A stretch of DNA of 64,000 nt from Bryobacteraceae bacterium (GTDB taxonomy: Bacteria; Acidobacteriota; Terriglobia; Bryobacterales; Bryobacteraceae), in NCBI GenBank assembly GCA_025056455.1, contig JANWVY010000011.1:1-64000 (forward strand), read 5' to 3'. Positions 28,841 to 38,262 of this stretch are shown here, in pieces. Both the position numbers and the translations under genes were made by a program. Within the stretch, counting starts at the first letter, position 1, and each line of letters starts with the position of its first letter. The notes under the pieces were generated by a model, which did no database searches, was not told the origin of the DNA, and was given only the letters and a program-made list of their open reading frames with translations.

Positions 28841-30045
28841 AAACGCTGGCCTTGCTACTGTTTTCCTCGTTGTGGGGGCAAAACTTCCAGCAGCGGGGAT
28901 ATCTCGAGACGCGGGGGCTATTTTTCCCGCAAACTGTGCCTGGCGACTCCGGCCGTGCCATCGGCGAGACGATCCTTCGCTGGGATGTCTTTTACAAGGT
29001 GAACGATCGCTGGAAACTGAACGGCATGATCGACACTCGCAGCGATACGCACCGGCAAGTAGAGCGAAAGGCGCGCATCGACTGGCAAGACCGATCACTC
29101 GCTCGTCCGGCTCTTTCGCTGCGAAGGTTTAGCGCCAGCTACTCAAGCCAGGGCCTCACGGTCGAAGTTGGCAAGCAATTCATCCGCTGGGGCAAAGCTG
29201 ACATTCTCAATCCCACCGACCGCTTCGCCCCGAAAGACTTTTTAGAAGTGGTCAACTTTGATTTCCTAGGAGTGCTGGCGGCGCGGGTAAGCTATGAACG
29301 GGGGAATGACACGGTTGATTTGGTCTACACCCCGCGAATGACTCCGAGCCGGGCGCCGCTGGCTAACCAGCGATGGGTTGTCCAACCGCAACCGGGGTTT
29401 TCCGTTCTGGATTTTGGAAATTGGTATCCGGGCGGCGGTCAAGCGGGGATTCGTTGGAATCATGTTGGGCGAGGGTATGAATTCTCAAGCTGTTTCTTCG
29501 AAGGTTACAATCACTTGCCCGCACTGACCGCACAACTGCTCAACATTCCCAACGCCGTCGCAGTTCGTCGCGTTTTTCCCCGGCTCCGTTTCTACGGCGC
29601 AGACGCGGCGGTTCCTCTGGCCTACTTCACCGTGAAGGCGGAAGCCGGCTATTTTACGTCGTCCCAGGCCCAGACTGACGAGTTCCTTCTCTATGTGGTT
29701 CAACTGGAGCGCCAGCAAGGGGAGTGGTCCTTCGTTGGCGGTTATGCTGGCGAGTACGTGACGGCCCAAAGAAATCCGTTCTTTTTTGCTCCGGACCGGG
29801 GCGTCGCCCGGACCTTTCTCGGACGAGCATCTTATACGATTGACACGAACCGCAGTGTTGCTTTGGAGACGGCGCAGCGCCAAAGTGGCCAGGGAGGGTA
29901 TCTCAAAGGCGAATACACCCAAGCGTTTGGCCAGCATTGGAGAGCTACGGTAGGATTCGTTTGGTTGCGGGGCAACCCGAGTGATTTCTTCGGCCAGTAC
30001 CGTCGCAACTCACACGCCCAGCTCACCATTCGCTATTCATTTTGA
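28837..30045 (+). CDS. Outer-membrane beta-barrel protein
   Basis: The 402-residue protein starts with a short signal peptide (MKTLALLLFSSLWGQ). It then shows alternating beta strands with aromatic girdles, including GLTVEVGKQFIRWGKADILN, a motif resembling DUF1302-type barrel proteins. It ends in TIRYSF, whose final Phe is the classic barrel-assembly signal. DUF1302-like barrels are commonly encoded beside LolA-like proteins and transporters; here the ATGA overlap with the LolA-fold gene binds it to that operon. Pore function or substrate is unknown. Confidence 0.85.
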   Translation: MKTLALLLFSSLWGQNFQQRGYLETRGLFFPQTVPGDSGRAIGETILRWDVFYKVNDRWKLNGMIDTRSDTHRQVERKARIDWQDRSLARPALSLRRFSASYSSQGLTVEVGKQFIRWGKADILNPTDRFAPKDFLEVVNFDFLGVLAARVSYERGNDTVDLVYTPRMTPSRAPLANQRWVVQPQPGFSVLDFGNWYPGGGQAGIRWNHVGRGYEFSSCFFEGYNHLPALTAQLLNIPNAVAVRRVFPRLRFYGADAAVPLAYFTVKAEAGYFTSSQAQTDEFLLYVVQLERQQGEWSFVGGYAGEYVTAQRNPFFFAPDRGVARTFLGRASYTIDTNRSVALETAQRQSGQGGYLKGEYTQAFGQHWRATVGFVWLRGNPSDFFGQYRRNSHAQLTIRYSF

Positions 30046-30138
30046 TTGCAACCGCGAGGCGCGGCCTGCTAGAGCCAATTTTGGTGCACGGCCTGCCGAA
30101 TGCCAGATGCCTGTTTCTTCTCGCGCCTTGTCGCAGTG

Positions 30139-31545
30139 CTAACGGCGCAGCTTCGCCGTCACCAAGTCCTCGACGGACACCAAGTCGGTGGGATAGGAGC
30201 CCGTGTAGCAGGCATAACAATACTCGTTCCGTTCGTCCTGCACGGCTTGGGCTAGCGCCTCCAAGGAAAGATACTCAAGTGAATCGGCCTCCAAAAACTC
30301 ACGGATGGATTCAATGCTTTGCCGCGAGGCAATGAGCTCTTCCTTCTTTGGCGTATCTACGCCGTAAAAGCACGGAGAAATCGTTGGGGGGCAGGAAATG
30401 CGAACGTGAACTTGCTTCGCGCCTGCGCCTCGAACCATGCGCACAATTTTTCGGGAAGTAGTTCCGCGGACGATGGAATCATCCACCAGAACCACGCGCT
30501 TGCCTTCCAGTAAATGCCGGACAGGGTTGAGCTTCAGCTTCACGCCAAAATCACGGATAGCCTGGGTCGGTTCGATGAAAGTGCGCCCCACATAGTGGTT
30601 GCGGATCAGCCCCATGCGGAAAGGGATACCTGCTTCCGCCGCGTAGCCTAACGCAGCAGCAACGCCCGAGTCAGGCACCGGCACCACGACGTCCGCTTCG
30701 GTTGCCCGCTGGCGCGCTAGCAAGCGACCCATCATCTCCCGGGATTTTTGAACCGGACGGCCAAACACAATCGAATCCGGCCGGGAAAAATAAACGTGTT
30801 CAAATACGCACTGCGACTTTTGACGGCGAGGCGCATACCGTTCCCGCCGCATGCCGTCGTCGTCTACGATGATCATTTCGCCCGGCTCGACCTCTCCGAG
30901 GTAGGAGGCGTTGATCAAGTCAAAGGCACAGGTTTCCGAGGCAAAAACATAGGCAGGCGGATCCACTTGCAGAACCCCCATGGCCATGGGGCGGAAACCA
31001 TGAGGATCTCGCGCCACAATGAGTTGACGGGTGGAAATCAACACCAGCGAGAAGGCGCCTTCGAGCTGTAATAAGGCGTCCCGCAGCGCGGCCGAAAGCG
31101 TTTTTTCCCGCGACCGGCTGATCAAATGAAGCACGACCTCTGTATCACTGGATGCGTTGAAGATTGCACCTTCGCTTTCCAGCTGGCGCCGCACTTCCAT
31201 CGCGTTCGTAATATTGCCATTGTGAGCCAGCGCGATCCGGCCCTTGTTCGTTGTGACACAGAAGGGTTGGGCGTTAAGCAGCGCTGTATCGCCAGCCGTG
31301 GAATAGCGCGTGTGTCCAATCGCCATCCGTCCCGGAAGAGAATTAATGGCGGAGGGAGTGAAGACATCGGCCACATGGCCCATACCTTTGTGGCAGTACA
31401 CATCAGTCCCGTCGCTGGCTGCAATGCCCGCGCTTTCCTGGCCGCGGTGCTGAAGGGCATGGATTCCTAAGTTGGCCAAGTTGGCCGCCTCAGAATGGCC
31501 GAAGATGGCAAACACTCCGCACTCTTCACGGAACTTGTCAAACAT
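30139..31545 (-). CDS. purF: Amidophosphoribosyltransferase (Fe-S type)
   Basis: PurF makes phosphoribosylamine from PRPP and glutamine, the first step of purine synthesis. The 468-residue protein starts at the ATG at 31545 (a TTG lies eight codons upstream), so a propeptide of eight residues precedes nucleophile Cys9 in ECGVFAIFGH. The glutaminase part has HRGQESAG and HNGNITNA; the PRPP-binding loop is VVLVDDSIVRGTTS. Four cysteines at the positions of the [4Fe-4S] ligands of the Bacillus enzyme are present: QCVFEHVYFSRPDS, SPCFYG and the YCYAC pair near the C-terminus. It is therefore the oxygen-sensitive, propeptide-processed type. Confidence 0.97.
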   Translation of the reverse strand: MFDKFREECGVFAIFGHSEAANLANLGIHALQHRGQESAGIAASDGTDVYCHKGMGHVADVFTPSAINSLPGRMAIGHTRYSTAGDTALLNAQPFCVTTNKGRIALAHNGNITNAMEVRRQLESEGAIFNASSDTEVVLHLISRSREKTLSAALRDALLQLEGAFSLVLISTRQLIVARDPHGFRPMAMGVLQVDPPAYVFASETCAFDLINASYLGEVEPGEMIIVDDDGMRRERYAPRRQKSQCVFEHVYFSRPDSIVFGRPVQKSREMMGRLLARQRATEADVVVPVPDSGVAAALGYAAEAGIPFRMGLIRNHYVGRTFIEPTQAIRDFGVKLKLNPVRHLLEGKRVVLVDDSIVRGTTSRKIVRMVRGAGAKQVHVRISCPPTISPCFYGVDTPKKEELIASRQSIESIREFLEADSLEYLSLEALAQAVQDERNEYCYACYTGSYPTDLVSVEDLVTAKLRR

Positions 31546-31689
31546 AAGGCCGATTGTTCTCGCCTTCAACGATTGGGGGAGGACCTACAGTGTAGCAGAA
31601 GCTTCTCGCGGATGGCGGCGTCTGTCGAAACCTCACGACTTCTTGGCCGCGCAAGCCGCGCACCAACCGATCGGCTTCAACCGAGTCCG

Positions 31690-31926
31690 TTACGAAGCAG
31701 CCGGCGCCACAGCCTTCTTGCGGGTGCGGGACGCCCGCTTTTCTGCCGGGGGTTGCCGGTCGCTTTTCTTCAAACTGGGCAAAACAATTTGCAGGACGAA
31801 CTTTTTCTCGCCATGTTCGTCGAACTTGATCACGATGTGCTCTTCGGTGCAAGACACAACGGTGCCGAGCCCGAATTTAGGATGTTCTACCTGCGCCCCC
31901 GAAGCAAAGGCTGGCTTGGTCGCCAT
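31690..31926 (-). CDS. Small stand-alone Tudor-like (UvrD C-terminal-like) protein
   Basis: This 78-residue frame is preceded by GAGGAAGTG and begins at the ATG at 31926. Residues 8-50 (EHPKFGLGTVVSC, then IVIKFDEHGEKKFVLQ) look like the Tudor-like domain found at the C-terminus of PcrA/UvrD helicases, there used for binding RNA polymerase. The tail is basic (RASRTRKKAV) and may contact nucleic acid. No helicase is attached. It lies 144 bases upstream of purF on the same strand. The role is unknown; a nucleic-acid or polymerase contact is an inference. Confidence 0.75.
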   Translation of the reverse strand: MATKPAFASGAQVEHPKFGLGTVVSCTEEHIVIKFDEHGEKKFVLQIVLPSLKKSDRQPPAEKRASRTRKKAVAPAAS

Positions 31927-32087
31927 CTTGAATTCACTTCCTCAGTTTAACTATAACAAAAATCGGCGGATTGTGTCGAGGCGCGCCCTGCGCAGGTTCG
32001 CCTTCCCAAAAACATTTCCCATTCTCTGTTTTCCCTGCGCTTCCGGCCAGCAAACGCAGGATTAGAGACAATAAAAAGAAGAAAATC

Positions 32088-32732
32088 ATGACGATCAGCC
32101 CTCTTTGGCCTTCGTTTCTTGCTGGCTTTACCCTTTTTGCGGGGAACTTCGAGCTGGGACCTGCGCTGCGGAAAGTGGAGTCCCGATACAACAGCGTCCG
32201 CACGCTTCAGGTCGATTACCGCCAGGAGTACAGCTTCAGCGCCCAGCCTCTGGCGAAGCGTTCAGAGTCTGGCGTTTTGTTCTTGCAACGGCCGGGCAAA
32301 ATGCGTTGGGAATACCGCGAACCGGCTGGGAAACTGTTTTTATCGGATGGTAAGACGGTCTACTTTTACATCCCTTCTTCGAACCGTGTGGAGCGTTCCC
32401 GGCTGAAAGAAACGGAGGACCTGCGGGCGCCGCTAGCCTTCCTTTTAGGCCGTCTTGATTTTGACCGGGACTTCCGTCAGTTCCGCGTGCGCCCTTCAGG
32501 CCAGGATCATTGGATCGAGGCCTTGCCAAAGTCGGCCAAGGCTGCCTACCGCCAGGTGGATTTTCTGCTCACTCCCAGCTTTCAAATCTCGCGGCTGCGT
32601 ATCTACGGCCAGGATCAGTCCATCATGGACTACACGTTCAGCAACGAGCGCCTGAACCCTATCCTCAATCCGAAACTGTTCGTTTTTGAGCCTCCTCAGG
32701 GCGCCGAGGTAGTTGATCTCGAACAGCCGTGA
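32088..32732 (+). CDS. lolA: Outer-membrane lipoprotein carrier protein LolA
   Basis: The 214-residue protein starts at 32088 with a signal-like MTISPLWPSFLAGFTLFAG. The frame opens at 31971, but that part is not signal-like. It has LolA family features: an early helix (LRKVESRYNSVRTLQVDY), then SGVLFLQRPGKMRWEYREPA, FLSDGKTVYFYIP, PLAFLLGRLDF and FEPPQGAEVVDL at the end. LolA carries lipoproteins across the periplasm from LolCDE to the outer membrane. It stands 2 kb from the operon that contains another LolA-fold protein; it is not adjacent to ftsK as in some bacteria. Confidence 0.9.
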   Translation: MTISPLWPSFLAGFTLFAGNFELGPALRKVESRYNSVRTLQVDYRQEYSFSAQPLAKRSESGVLFLQRPGKMRWEYREPAGKLFLSDGKTVYFYIPSSNRVERSRLKETEDLRAPLAFLLGRLDFDRDFRQFRVRPSGQDHWIEALPKSAKAAYRQVDFLLTPSFQISRLRIYGQDQSIMDYTFSNERLNPILNPKLFVFEPPQGAEVVDLEQP

Positions 32733-32738
32733 GCCAGT

Positions 32739-34001
32739 TTATCTTTTGGACAGGTGCCGGTCGGCGAAATTTAAAAACTGCTCCCAGTCGTAACCGGTGA
32801 CATCGTGCTTGCCAGCGCGGATATGGTAACCAATCCGTGACATCACCGGTGCGTGGACCTCCGGCATCTCTTTCACGGCGAGCCCGTCCGTTCCCAGTAA
32901 CCGGTAAACTGGGTCGGCCGCTAGGGCGGCAAGAAACTCACCCCGAGGGTCAGCCCAGAGATCCTCCATGGCGCTTGCGATATAAACCGGGCGGGGAGCG
33001 ATTAAGGCGATTAACATATGCTGATCGACTGGCAGGTCGTTGACAGCGCGGTTATATTTCTTGAAATTTGCGGCAAACCAGTGAGGGGCGGCGGTGTTGA
33101 TGCGTTCCACGGTTTCGCCGAAATTACGGCGGGCGAGCGCTGCCCCGCCCTCTCCAGAATTGTTGGAAATCACCAGCGCAAACCGTTCGTCCTGGGCGCC
33201 AGCCCATAAGGCTGTCTTCCCCAGCCGCGAGTGTCCCCAAACGGCCACCCGTTTGCCGTCCAGCTCACGATCTCTCTGAATGTAGTCAAGCGCCCGGCTC
33301 AGGCCCCACGCCCAGGCTCCAATGGCCTGCCACTGGTCAGGCTCGGGCTCGCTCTGTCCCGGCTTGTAGAAGTAAGGAATGATCGAGTCTTTGAGCCCCT
33401 CTTTGTGGTCGGGAAAAATGTCTCCGTAGTAAGCAGTGGCTACCGCATAGCCGCGCTTCACCACCGTTTCAATCTGCCATCGACTGGCCTCGGTACCGCG
33501 CGAGGCTTCCGTCGCTCTTCCATTCTCGGTGAACTTGCCTGGACGCACCCACTTCTTTGTTACCGGCACATCGGCTTCGGTGGTCACGGCCTGATTGCCA
33601 CCGAAATTCAGCCCCAGGAACACGGGCGCAGGCCCTTTCCGCTCCTTGGGAACGTAGATCAGCAGGTCCATTCGCGGTCCTGTTCGCCGAGGGGTTAACC
33701 ACACGGCGACTTCTTTGCGCGTTGCCAGTCCACCTAGAGCGTCTGTCTTGCGATGGAGCAACTCGTAGTCAATTTTGCGCGGGGCTGGGGCGCTCCGCCC
33801 GTAAACCTGCGACTCGAACAGCGCGAGGATTTCTGGTCTCCGCTGGCGTTTCCACATCGTTGCGTTTTTTACCAGCTCGCCGTTGGACATTCGCAGCGGG
33901 TCGGGGAGCGTATAGGCGCCGACCATCGATTCCTCGTAGTTGACTCCCGGCGCTTGCGCAAACGCCACGGCTGCCAGCGCCAACCATAGCTGTCGTTTCA
34001 T
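32739..34001 (-). CDS. CE15-like glucuronoyl/acetylxylan esterase, secreted
   Basis: The start at 34001 follows AAGGAGGGTGCC and gives a signal peptide ([15 protein letters not shown]). The 420-residue alpha/beta hydrolase has [15 protein letters not shown] with nucleophile Ser258, the CE15 GxSRxGK pattern. A candidate acid Glu284 lies in [10 protein letters not shown] and a C-terminal candidate catalytic histidine lies in [12 protein letters not shown]. These are the hallmarks of bacterial carbohydrate esterase family 15 (often annotated acetylxylan esterase), which cuts ester bonds of 4-O-methylglucuronic acid in lignin-xylan links. This suits an organism using plant matter. No other xylan genes are next to it. 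Confidence 0.88.
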   Translation of the reverse strand: MKRQLWLALAAVAFAQAPGVNYEESMVGAYTLPDPLRMSNGELVKNATMWKRQRRPEILALFESQVYGRSAPAPRKIDYELLHRKTDALGGLATRKEVAVWLTPRRTGPRMDLLIYVPKERKGPAPVFLGLNFGGNQAVTTEADVPVTKKWVRPGKFTENGRATEASRGTEASRWQIETVVKRGYAVATAYYGDIFPDHKEGLKDSIIPYFYKPGQSEPEPDQWQAIGAWAWGLSRALDYIQRDRELDGKRVAVWGHSRLGKTALWAGAQDERFALVISNNSGEGGAALARRNFGETVERINTAAPHWFAANFKKYNRAVNDLPVDQHMLIALIAPRPVYIASAMEDLWADPRGEFLAALAADPVYRLLGTDGLAVKEMPEVHAPVMSRIGYHIRAGKHDVTGYDWEQFLNFADRHLSKR

Positions 34002-34054
34002 GATGGCACCCTCCTTGGCCAAAACTGGCGCGGGTGAGGCGGGACATTTCGCAG

Positions 34055-34681
34055 CTAACCAGCCGCAGAGGCGGCTTGATTCGGCTCCCAGAGAATTTCC
34101 GGCGCGCCGAGCTTGTGATTGACCCAACGACTCCAAACAAAGAAAGCATCGCTCAGGCGGTTCAAGTAGGTGATTGCTTCGGGCGGCACCGTTTCACTGC
34201 GAGACAGTTGCACGGCTAGGCGCTCGGCGCGCCGGCACACGGTTCGGCACAAGTGCAACTCGGCGTTAATGCGGCTGCCTCCCGGCAACACAAAGCTTCG
34301 AAGTGGCGCGAGCGCCTCATTCATGGCGTCGATTTCTTTTTCCAGTTGCAGGATTTCTGCCTCGGTCACACGCGCCTGCTTGGGGTGAACATCTTCGGGG
34401 AGTGTGGCCAAGATGCTCCCTAAATTGAACAGCTCGTGCTGAATCCGCCGCAGAATGGCCAGCAGGTCCTTAGTTTCGGGCACGTCCGCGTGCAGCTGCT
34501 CAAGCGACACACAAGCCAAGCCCACCGCGGCATTCAGCTCGTCCACCGTACCATAACATTCAATTCGAAGGCTGTCCTTGGGAACGCGCTGCCCCCCGAC
34601 CAGGCTCGTCTCTCCTTGATCACCGCGCCGCGTGTAGATCCGGTTTAAGGCTAGTCTCGGCTGGTTGAAGATTTCTGACAC
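34055..34681 (-). CDS. pduO: Cob(I)alamin adenosyltransferase, PduO type
   Basis: The 208-residue protein makes adenosylcobalamin from ATP and reduced cobalamin. It has the PduO N-terminal ATP-binding motif [15 protein letters not shown] (16-30), a conserved [11 protein letters not shown], and [27 protein letters not shown] in the last helices, which carries the conserved Arg/Glu cluster. The start is a GTG at 34681; the ATG just upstream is out of frame. It is followed after 53 bases by the CE15 esterase on the same strand, with no obvious connection. The gene may belong to vitamin B12 salvage, since no corrin genes are near. Confidence 0.95.
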   Translation of the reverse strand: MSEIFNQPRLALNRIYTRRGDQGETSLVGGQRVPKDSLRIECYGTVDELNAAVGLACVSLEQLHADVPETKDLLAILRRIQHELFNLGSILATLPEDVHPKQARVTEAEILQLEKEIDAMNEALAPLRSFVLPGGSRINAELHLCRTVCRRAERLAVQLSRSETVPPEAITYLNRLSDAFFVWSRWVNHKLGAPEILWEPNQAASAAG

Positions 34682-34729
34682 GATTCCATACTAGCAGTGG
34701 AGAGCGACAAGAGATACCCTGTGGCGGGG

Positions 34730-36460
34730 CTAGGCGGCCTGCGTTTTTTGATGGAAGCGCAAGTAGGCCTGGGCTCGCTCTTTTCCCATGTAGCGCTCTA
34801 ACATCCTGCGCTCCATCCCCAACATATCCACCAAAATTAATCCGTCCAGCACATGCGAAAACTTGCGGTCCAGATTGAAGGCGAGAAGTTCGCCACCAAG
34901 CTTTAGATAATGGCGCAGCAGTACCGGTACGCCCTTTTGATCTTTCTCGATGTCCGCCAAAAGCGACGAGATCTCTTCCGCATCACCTTCGGCCAGGGCC
35001 GTGTAATCCTTCACACCAGGGTTCCAACTCCAGTACGGACTCCGGGGTTTCACCAGGGCAGCTAAGTCGTGGCGGCGGCGGTGGCGATTGAAAAAATCCA
35101 CCATAATTTGCCGCGACAACGGAAGGTAGCGATTGCTGATGCTAACCGGACCAAATAAATACCGGTAGTGCGGATGATCGGAGATAAATCGGCCAAGACC
35201 CTTCCAAAGGGTCAGCAGCGCAGCGTAGCTCTTTTGATGCTCCTGACAGACGAAGGAACGGCCAAGCTCCAGTGCTGGTCCCAAGCGTTGGAAGAACGCG
35301 TCTTCGATACGGAACAGCGAGTCGATGTACAAGCCCTTGCGGCCCAGTTCGGGCAAAATCACATCGGTTTGCCCGATACGATATGCCCCAGCAATTTTCT
35401 GCGATGCAGGATGCCAGAGGAAGAGGTGCAAATAGCGCAGGTCAAACTCATCGGTGTCGGCGCTTGCGCCCGTACCCTCGCCTGCAGCGCGGAAGGTCAG
35501 CTCACGTAATCTGGCCAGTTCTCGCAAAATATTGGGGATCTCGTGGCTGTGCGCCAACCACGCCTGGTACTCCCCGGTATTGACGAGTAGGCGTTCGCCA
35601 GGCAGCTGTTGAAGATCCTGTTCTATGAGAGCGAGAGGCGTTTCCTCAACGACCTCCTGCTGTTCGGTTTTCGGTTGCCAGTGCGAAGCGCGTTTGGCCA
35701 AAAGAAGACTTCGTTTTCGCAGATAGACGGCAAGATCGGAGGCCTGCCGAGCAGCGACTTTTCGCGAGCTCACGACCGTTCCCACACGCAACTCTACCGT
35801 ACGATTCTGCTTATTCAGCAACTCATGGGGCAGTAGGAGAGTGCGCAGCCGTGGGTGAACGAGGCCTGCGAGGTGGAATAGGGGGCTGTTCGTTCCCGTA
35901 CTAAAAATTGGCACCACCGGAGCTTGAGCAGCCTGGGCGAGCCGGATCACGCTTTCCTTCCAGGCCGGTTCATTGATCTTGCCCAACTTGAGATCGAAAT
36001 GCGCCACCTCACCGGCTGGAAAAGTGACCAGAGCCTTGCCCTCTTTGAGCCAGGCCAGTGCGGCCTTCAGGGCGGCTGCATTGCGCCGTGCTGCCCCTTT
36101 GCCTCCAAACGGATCCACAAAAAAGCAAAGCGAGCTGATTTCGGGGAAATGTTCGAGCACTGCGTTCGCGAGAAAACGAAAGTCGCTCCGCACTCGCGGT
36201 AGCATCGCTCCCAAAACAATGCCATCCAGCAGTCCGGTGGGATGGTTGGCCATGATCATTACTGGCCCTTGGGCGGGGATGCGGGCCAGATCCGCCTCGC
36301 TCACCTCACACCGAACGTTCAGAGCCTCGAGTAAGGCGGTGCAAAAGCTGATTCCAGATTGCCCTTGCGCCTCTTGATAAATGCGCAGCCACTCGCGGTT
36401 TAAGGTTGCGCGCCGTAAAGCCCGGATGAGCGGTTCCGGCAGACTTACCGAGGGCCTCAT
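34730..36460 (-). CDS. Bifunctional acyltransferase: PlsC-like domain plus OlsB-like N-acyltransferase (OlsF-like)
   Basis: The 576-residue protein joins two acyltransferases. The N-terminal half is PlsC-like: ANHPTGLLDG (71-80) supplies the catalytic His73 and Asp79, followed by FVDPFGGKGAARRN and a FPAGEVAHFDL motif. The C-terminal half, from about 290, is a GNAT-like OlsB domain with AGAYRIGQTDVIL, LGRSFVCQEHQKSY and LFGPVSISNRY. This order is that of OlsF of Serratia, where the C-terminal domain N-acylates ornithine and the N-terminal domain adds the second acyl chain. It may therefore make a phosphorus-free aminolipid (ornithine or glycine lipid). The head-group amino acid cannot be told. 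Confidence 0.88.
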   Translation of the reverse strand: MRPSVSLPEPLIRALRRATLNREWLRIYQEAQGQSGISFCTALLEALNVRCEVSEADLARIPAQGPVMIMANHPTGLLDGIVLGAMLPRVRSDFRFLANAVLEHFPEISSLCFFVDPFGGKGAARRNAAALKAALAWLKEGKALVTFPAGEVAHFDLKLGKINEPAWKESVIRLAQAAQAPVVPIFSTGTNSPLFHLAGLVHPRLRTLLLPHELLNKQNRTVELRVGTVVSSRKVAARQASDLAVYLRKRSLLLAKRASHWQPKTEQQEVVEETPLALIEQDLQQLPGERLLVNTGEYQAWLAHSHEIPNILRELARLRELTFRAAGEGTGASADTDEFDLRYLHLFLWHPASQKIAGAYRIGQTDVILPELGRKGLYIDSLFRIEDAFFQRLGPALELGRSFVCQEHQKSYAALLTLWKGLGRFISDHPHYRYLFGPVSISNRYLPLSRQIMVDFFNRHRRRHDLAALVKPRSPYWSWNPGVKDYTALAEGDAEEISSLLADIEKDQKGVPVLLRHYLKLGGELLAFNLDRKFSHVLDGLILVDMLGMERRMLERYMGKERAQAYLRFHQKTQAA

Positions 36461-36516
36461 GTACCAGAACTACCCCCCAAAAGTGAAGCCGCCGTGACCT
36501 ATCGGTGAAAATTGAA

Positions 36517-38241
36517 TCAATCCTTCGTTTCGGGTCGAGCTTCCGCTAGCGCTTCTGTTTCAAGCCGCTTTCTGGCGGATTCCGGAACGATCTTCCAGTT
36601 GCCGTCGGCGTTGGCGGGGAGTTTCTTCTGGCGGCGGTAATACTCAATCATCAAGTTGCGGATGTCTTCACCGGATTTCCACACCACCCTCGCTTGGCGA
36701 AACATCTGGTAGCCACCGCTACCGCTGGCGCGGTAGTTGTTGAGCGCGATTCGGAGGGGCTGTAGATCCTCAAGCGGTTTTCCACGATAGCGAAGGTTGC
36801 GGATGCGGCTTCCTTCTGGCTGGGTGAGATCAATCTCGTAGTCGACGCCTTGCGCCATATCGTAGTTGTAGCCGATCACCTTGCGGTTCAACAGGGGGCC
36901 CTCGGAACAAACCGGGTCTCGGCAGGAAAGGAAGTAGCGCGCAGCGTTTTCAAGCGCCGCTTTTAGCATCTTGCCATTACCCTCGATGACATAGAGCTCG
37001 TTGTCGTAGATGTAAAGCGCCGCCAACTGCCGAACGGTTACTGCACCTTTGGGAAAGCGAACCCGGGGATTGAACATGGCGGTGAGGGAAACATCCGCCT
37101 TGGAAAAATGCAGTTGCACCTGATGGATGGCGTCTACCAGGGCTGTGTCGGCCACCCGGCTCAAGGCGCCGTCCAGATCCTCAGGAGACTCCGCCACAGG
37201 TTGTTCCAGAAATTGTTCCGTCCATTCGTGGTAGGGTCTGGCCAGCGACAAGATTTCTCCATCCGGCTCCACTTCACGGGTCACAGGCAAAAGGCGAGCC
37301 TGCTTGCTCGCGATGCGCCACCTCCCCTGGACCTGTTCCAGCTGAAAATCGACCCTCCCCAAAGACATTCCCCAGTTCTTGGGCTGGTGAAGCAGCACGC
37401 CAGATCCAACGAAGGCTTGTTCGAGCACTTGGTGAGTGTGGCCGAAAACAATTGCATCAATGCCCTCTACACTCGTCGCGATTTGATACACCATGTTCTC
37501 AAAGCCGGCCTCCCCTGGTCTGACCTCACCACTTCGGAGGTCCCGGTCAAGACCCGCATGAGCTGCTACGATCACCACATCCGGCTGATATTGGGCCCGC
37601 AACTCAGCTAGGGCCTTCCGAACGGCGTCAACCCCCGACACGAATTTGAGTCCGCGATAGTTTTCCGGTTTTTCCCAGTTCGGCACCGCCGGTGTGGTAA
37701 TGCCAATTACCGCTACCTTCACCGATCCGAGGGTCTTCACTAGGTAGGGCTCGAAGGGGCGAAGCCCGCTTGCAGCTGTCACCAGAGTGTTTGCGGAAAT
37801 CCAAGGGAATTTCGCTGACCGCCGAGCAGCCTCGAGATTCTTGAGACCGAAGTTGAATTCATGATTGCCGACCACCATGGCGTCGTAGCCGAGCGCATTC
37901 ATCGCTAGCATCATCGGGTCGACCCGCAAGGCGGGAAGCGGAACGTTCAGGCCTAAGGGCATCCGGCCTGTCCGGACATACTCCTGGTAGACCGACTCGA
38001 GAGGCGAGCCTTGGATTGTGTCGCCGCAATCGATGACGAGGGTCTCGGGATTTTCTTTGCGCTGCTGGCGGATTAGGGTGGCGATTTTGGCTAAGCCGCG
38101 GTTGGCGGGCTGAGCCGCAAAGTAATCCCAGGGGTAAATGTTTCCATGCAGGTCAGTCGTTACCAAGATGCGAATGTGCGCCGTTTGCCCAGCGCCCTGC
38201 CACGCCAAGCCCGCTAGGAGGAGAACACTGCGAAGGAACAC
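36517..38241 (-). CDS. Secreted 5'-nucleotidase/2',3'-cyclic phosphodiesterase family protein
   Basis: The 574-residue protein starts with GTG at 38241 and a signal peptide (MFLRSVLLLAGLAWQGAGQ). The metallophosphatase domain shows TTDLHGN (28-34), CGDTIQGSP, VGNHEFNFGL, VIVAAHAGLD and FGHTHQV, giving the dimetal site ligands. The C-terminal 5'-nucleotidase domain includes ALNNYRASGSGGYQMF, the substrate-binding part of the family. It should hydrolyse extracellular nucleotides in the periplasm, yielding nucleosides, which would suit the nucleoside-type MFS transporter 15 kb away. The two are not linked in an operon. It is transcribed divergently from the cyclophilin gene. Confidence 0.92.
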   Translation of the reverse strand: MFLRSVLLLAGLAWQGAGQTAHIRILVTTDLHGNIYPWDYFAAQPANRGLAKIATLIRQQRKENPETLVIDCGDTIQGSPLESVYQEYVRTGRMPLGLNVPLPALRVDPMMLAMNALGYDAMVVGNHEFNFGLKNLEAARRSAKFPWISANTLVTAASGLRPFEPYLVKTLGSVKVAVIGITTPAVPNWEKPENYRGLKFVSGVDAVRKALAELRAQYQPDVVIVAAHAGLDRDLRSGEVRPGEAGFENMVYQIATSVEGIDAIVFGHTHQVLEQAFVGSGVLLHQPKNWGMSLGRVDFQLEQVQGRWRIASKQARLLPVTREVEPDGEILSLARPYHEWTEQFLEQPVAESPEDLDGALSRVADTALVDAIHQVQLHFSKADVSLTAMFNPRVRFPKGAVTVRQLAALYIYDNELYVIEGNGKMLKAALENAARYFLSCRDPVCSEGPLLNRKVIGYNYDMAQGVDYEIDLTQPEGSRIRNLRYRGKPLEDLQPLRIALNNYRASGSGGYQMFRQARVVWKSGEDIRNLMIEYYRRQKKLPANADGNWKIVPESARKRLETEALAEARPETKD

Positions 38242-38262
38242 TCTTCAGTATAATTTCCTCGG

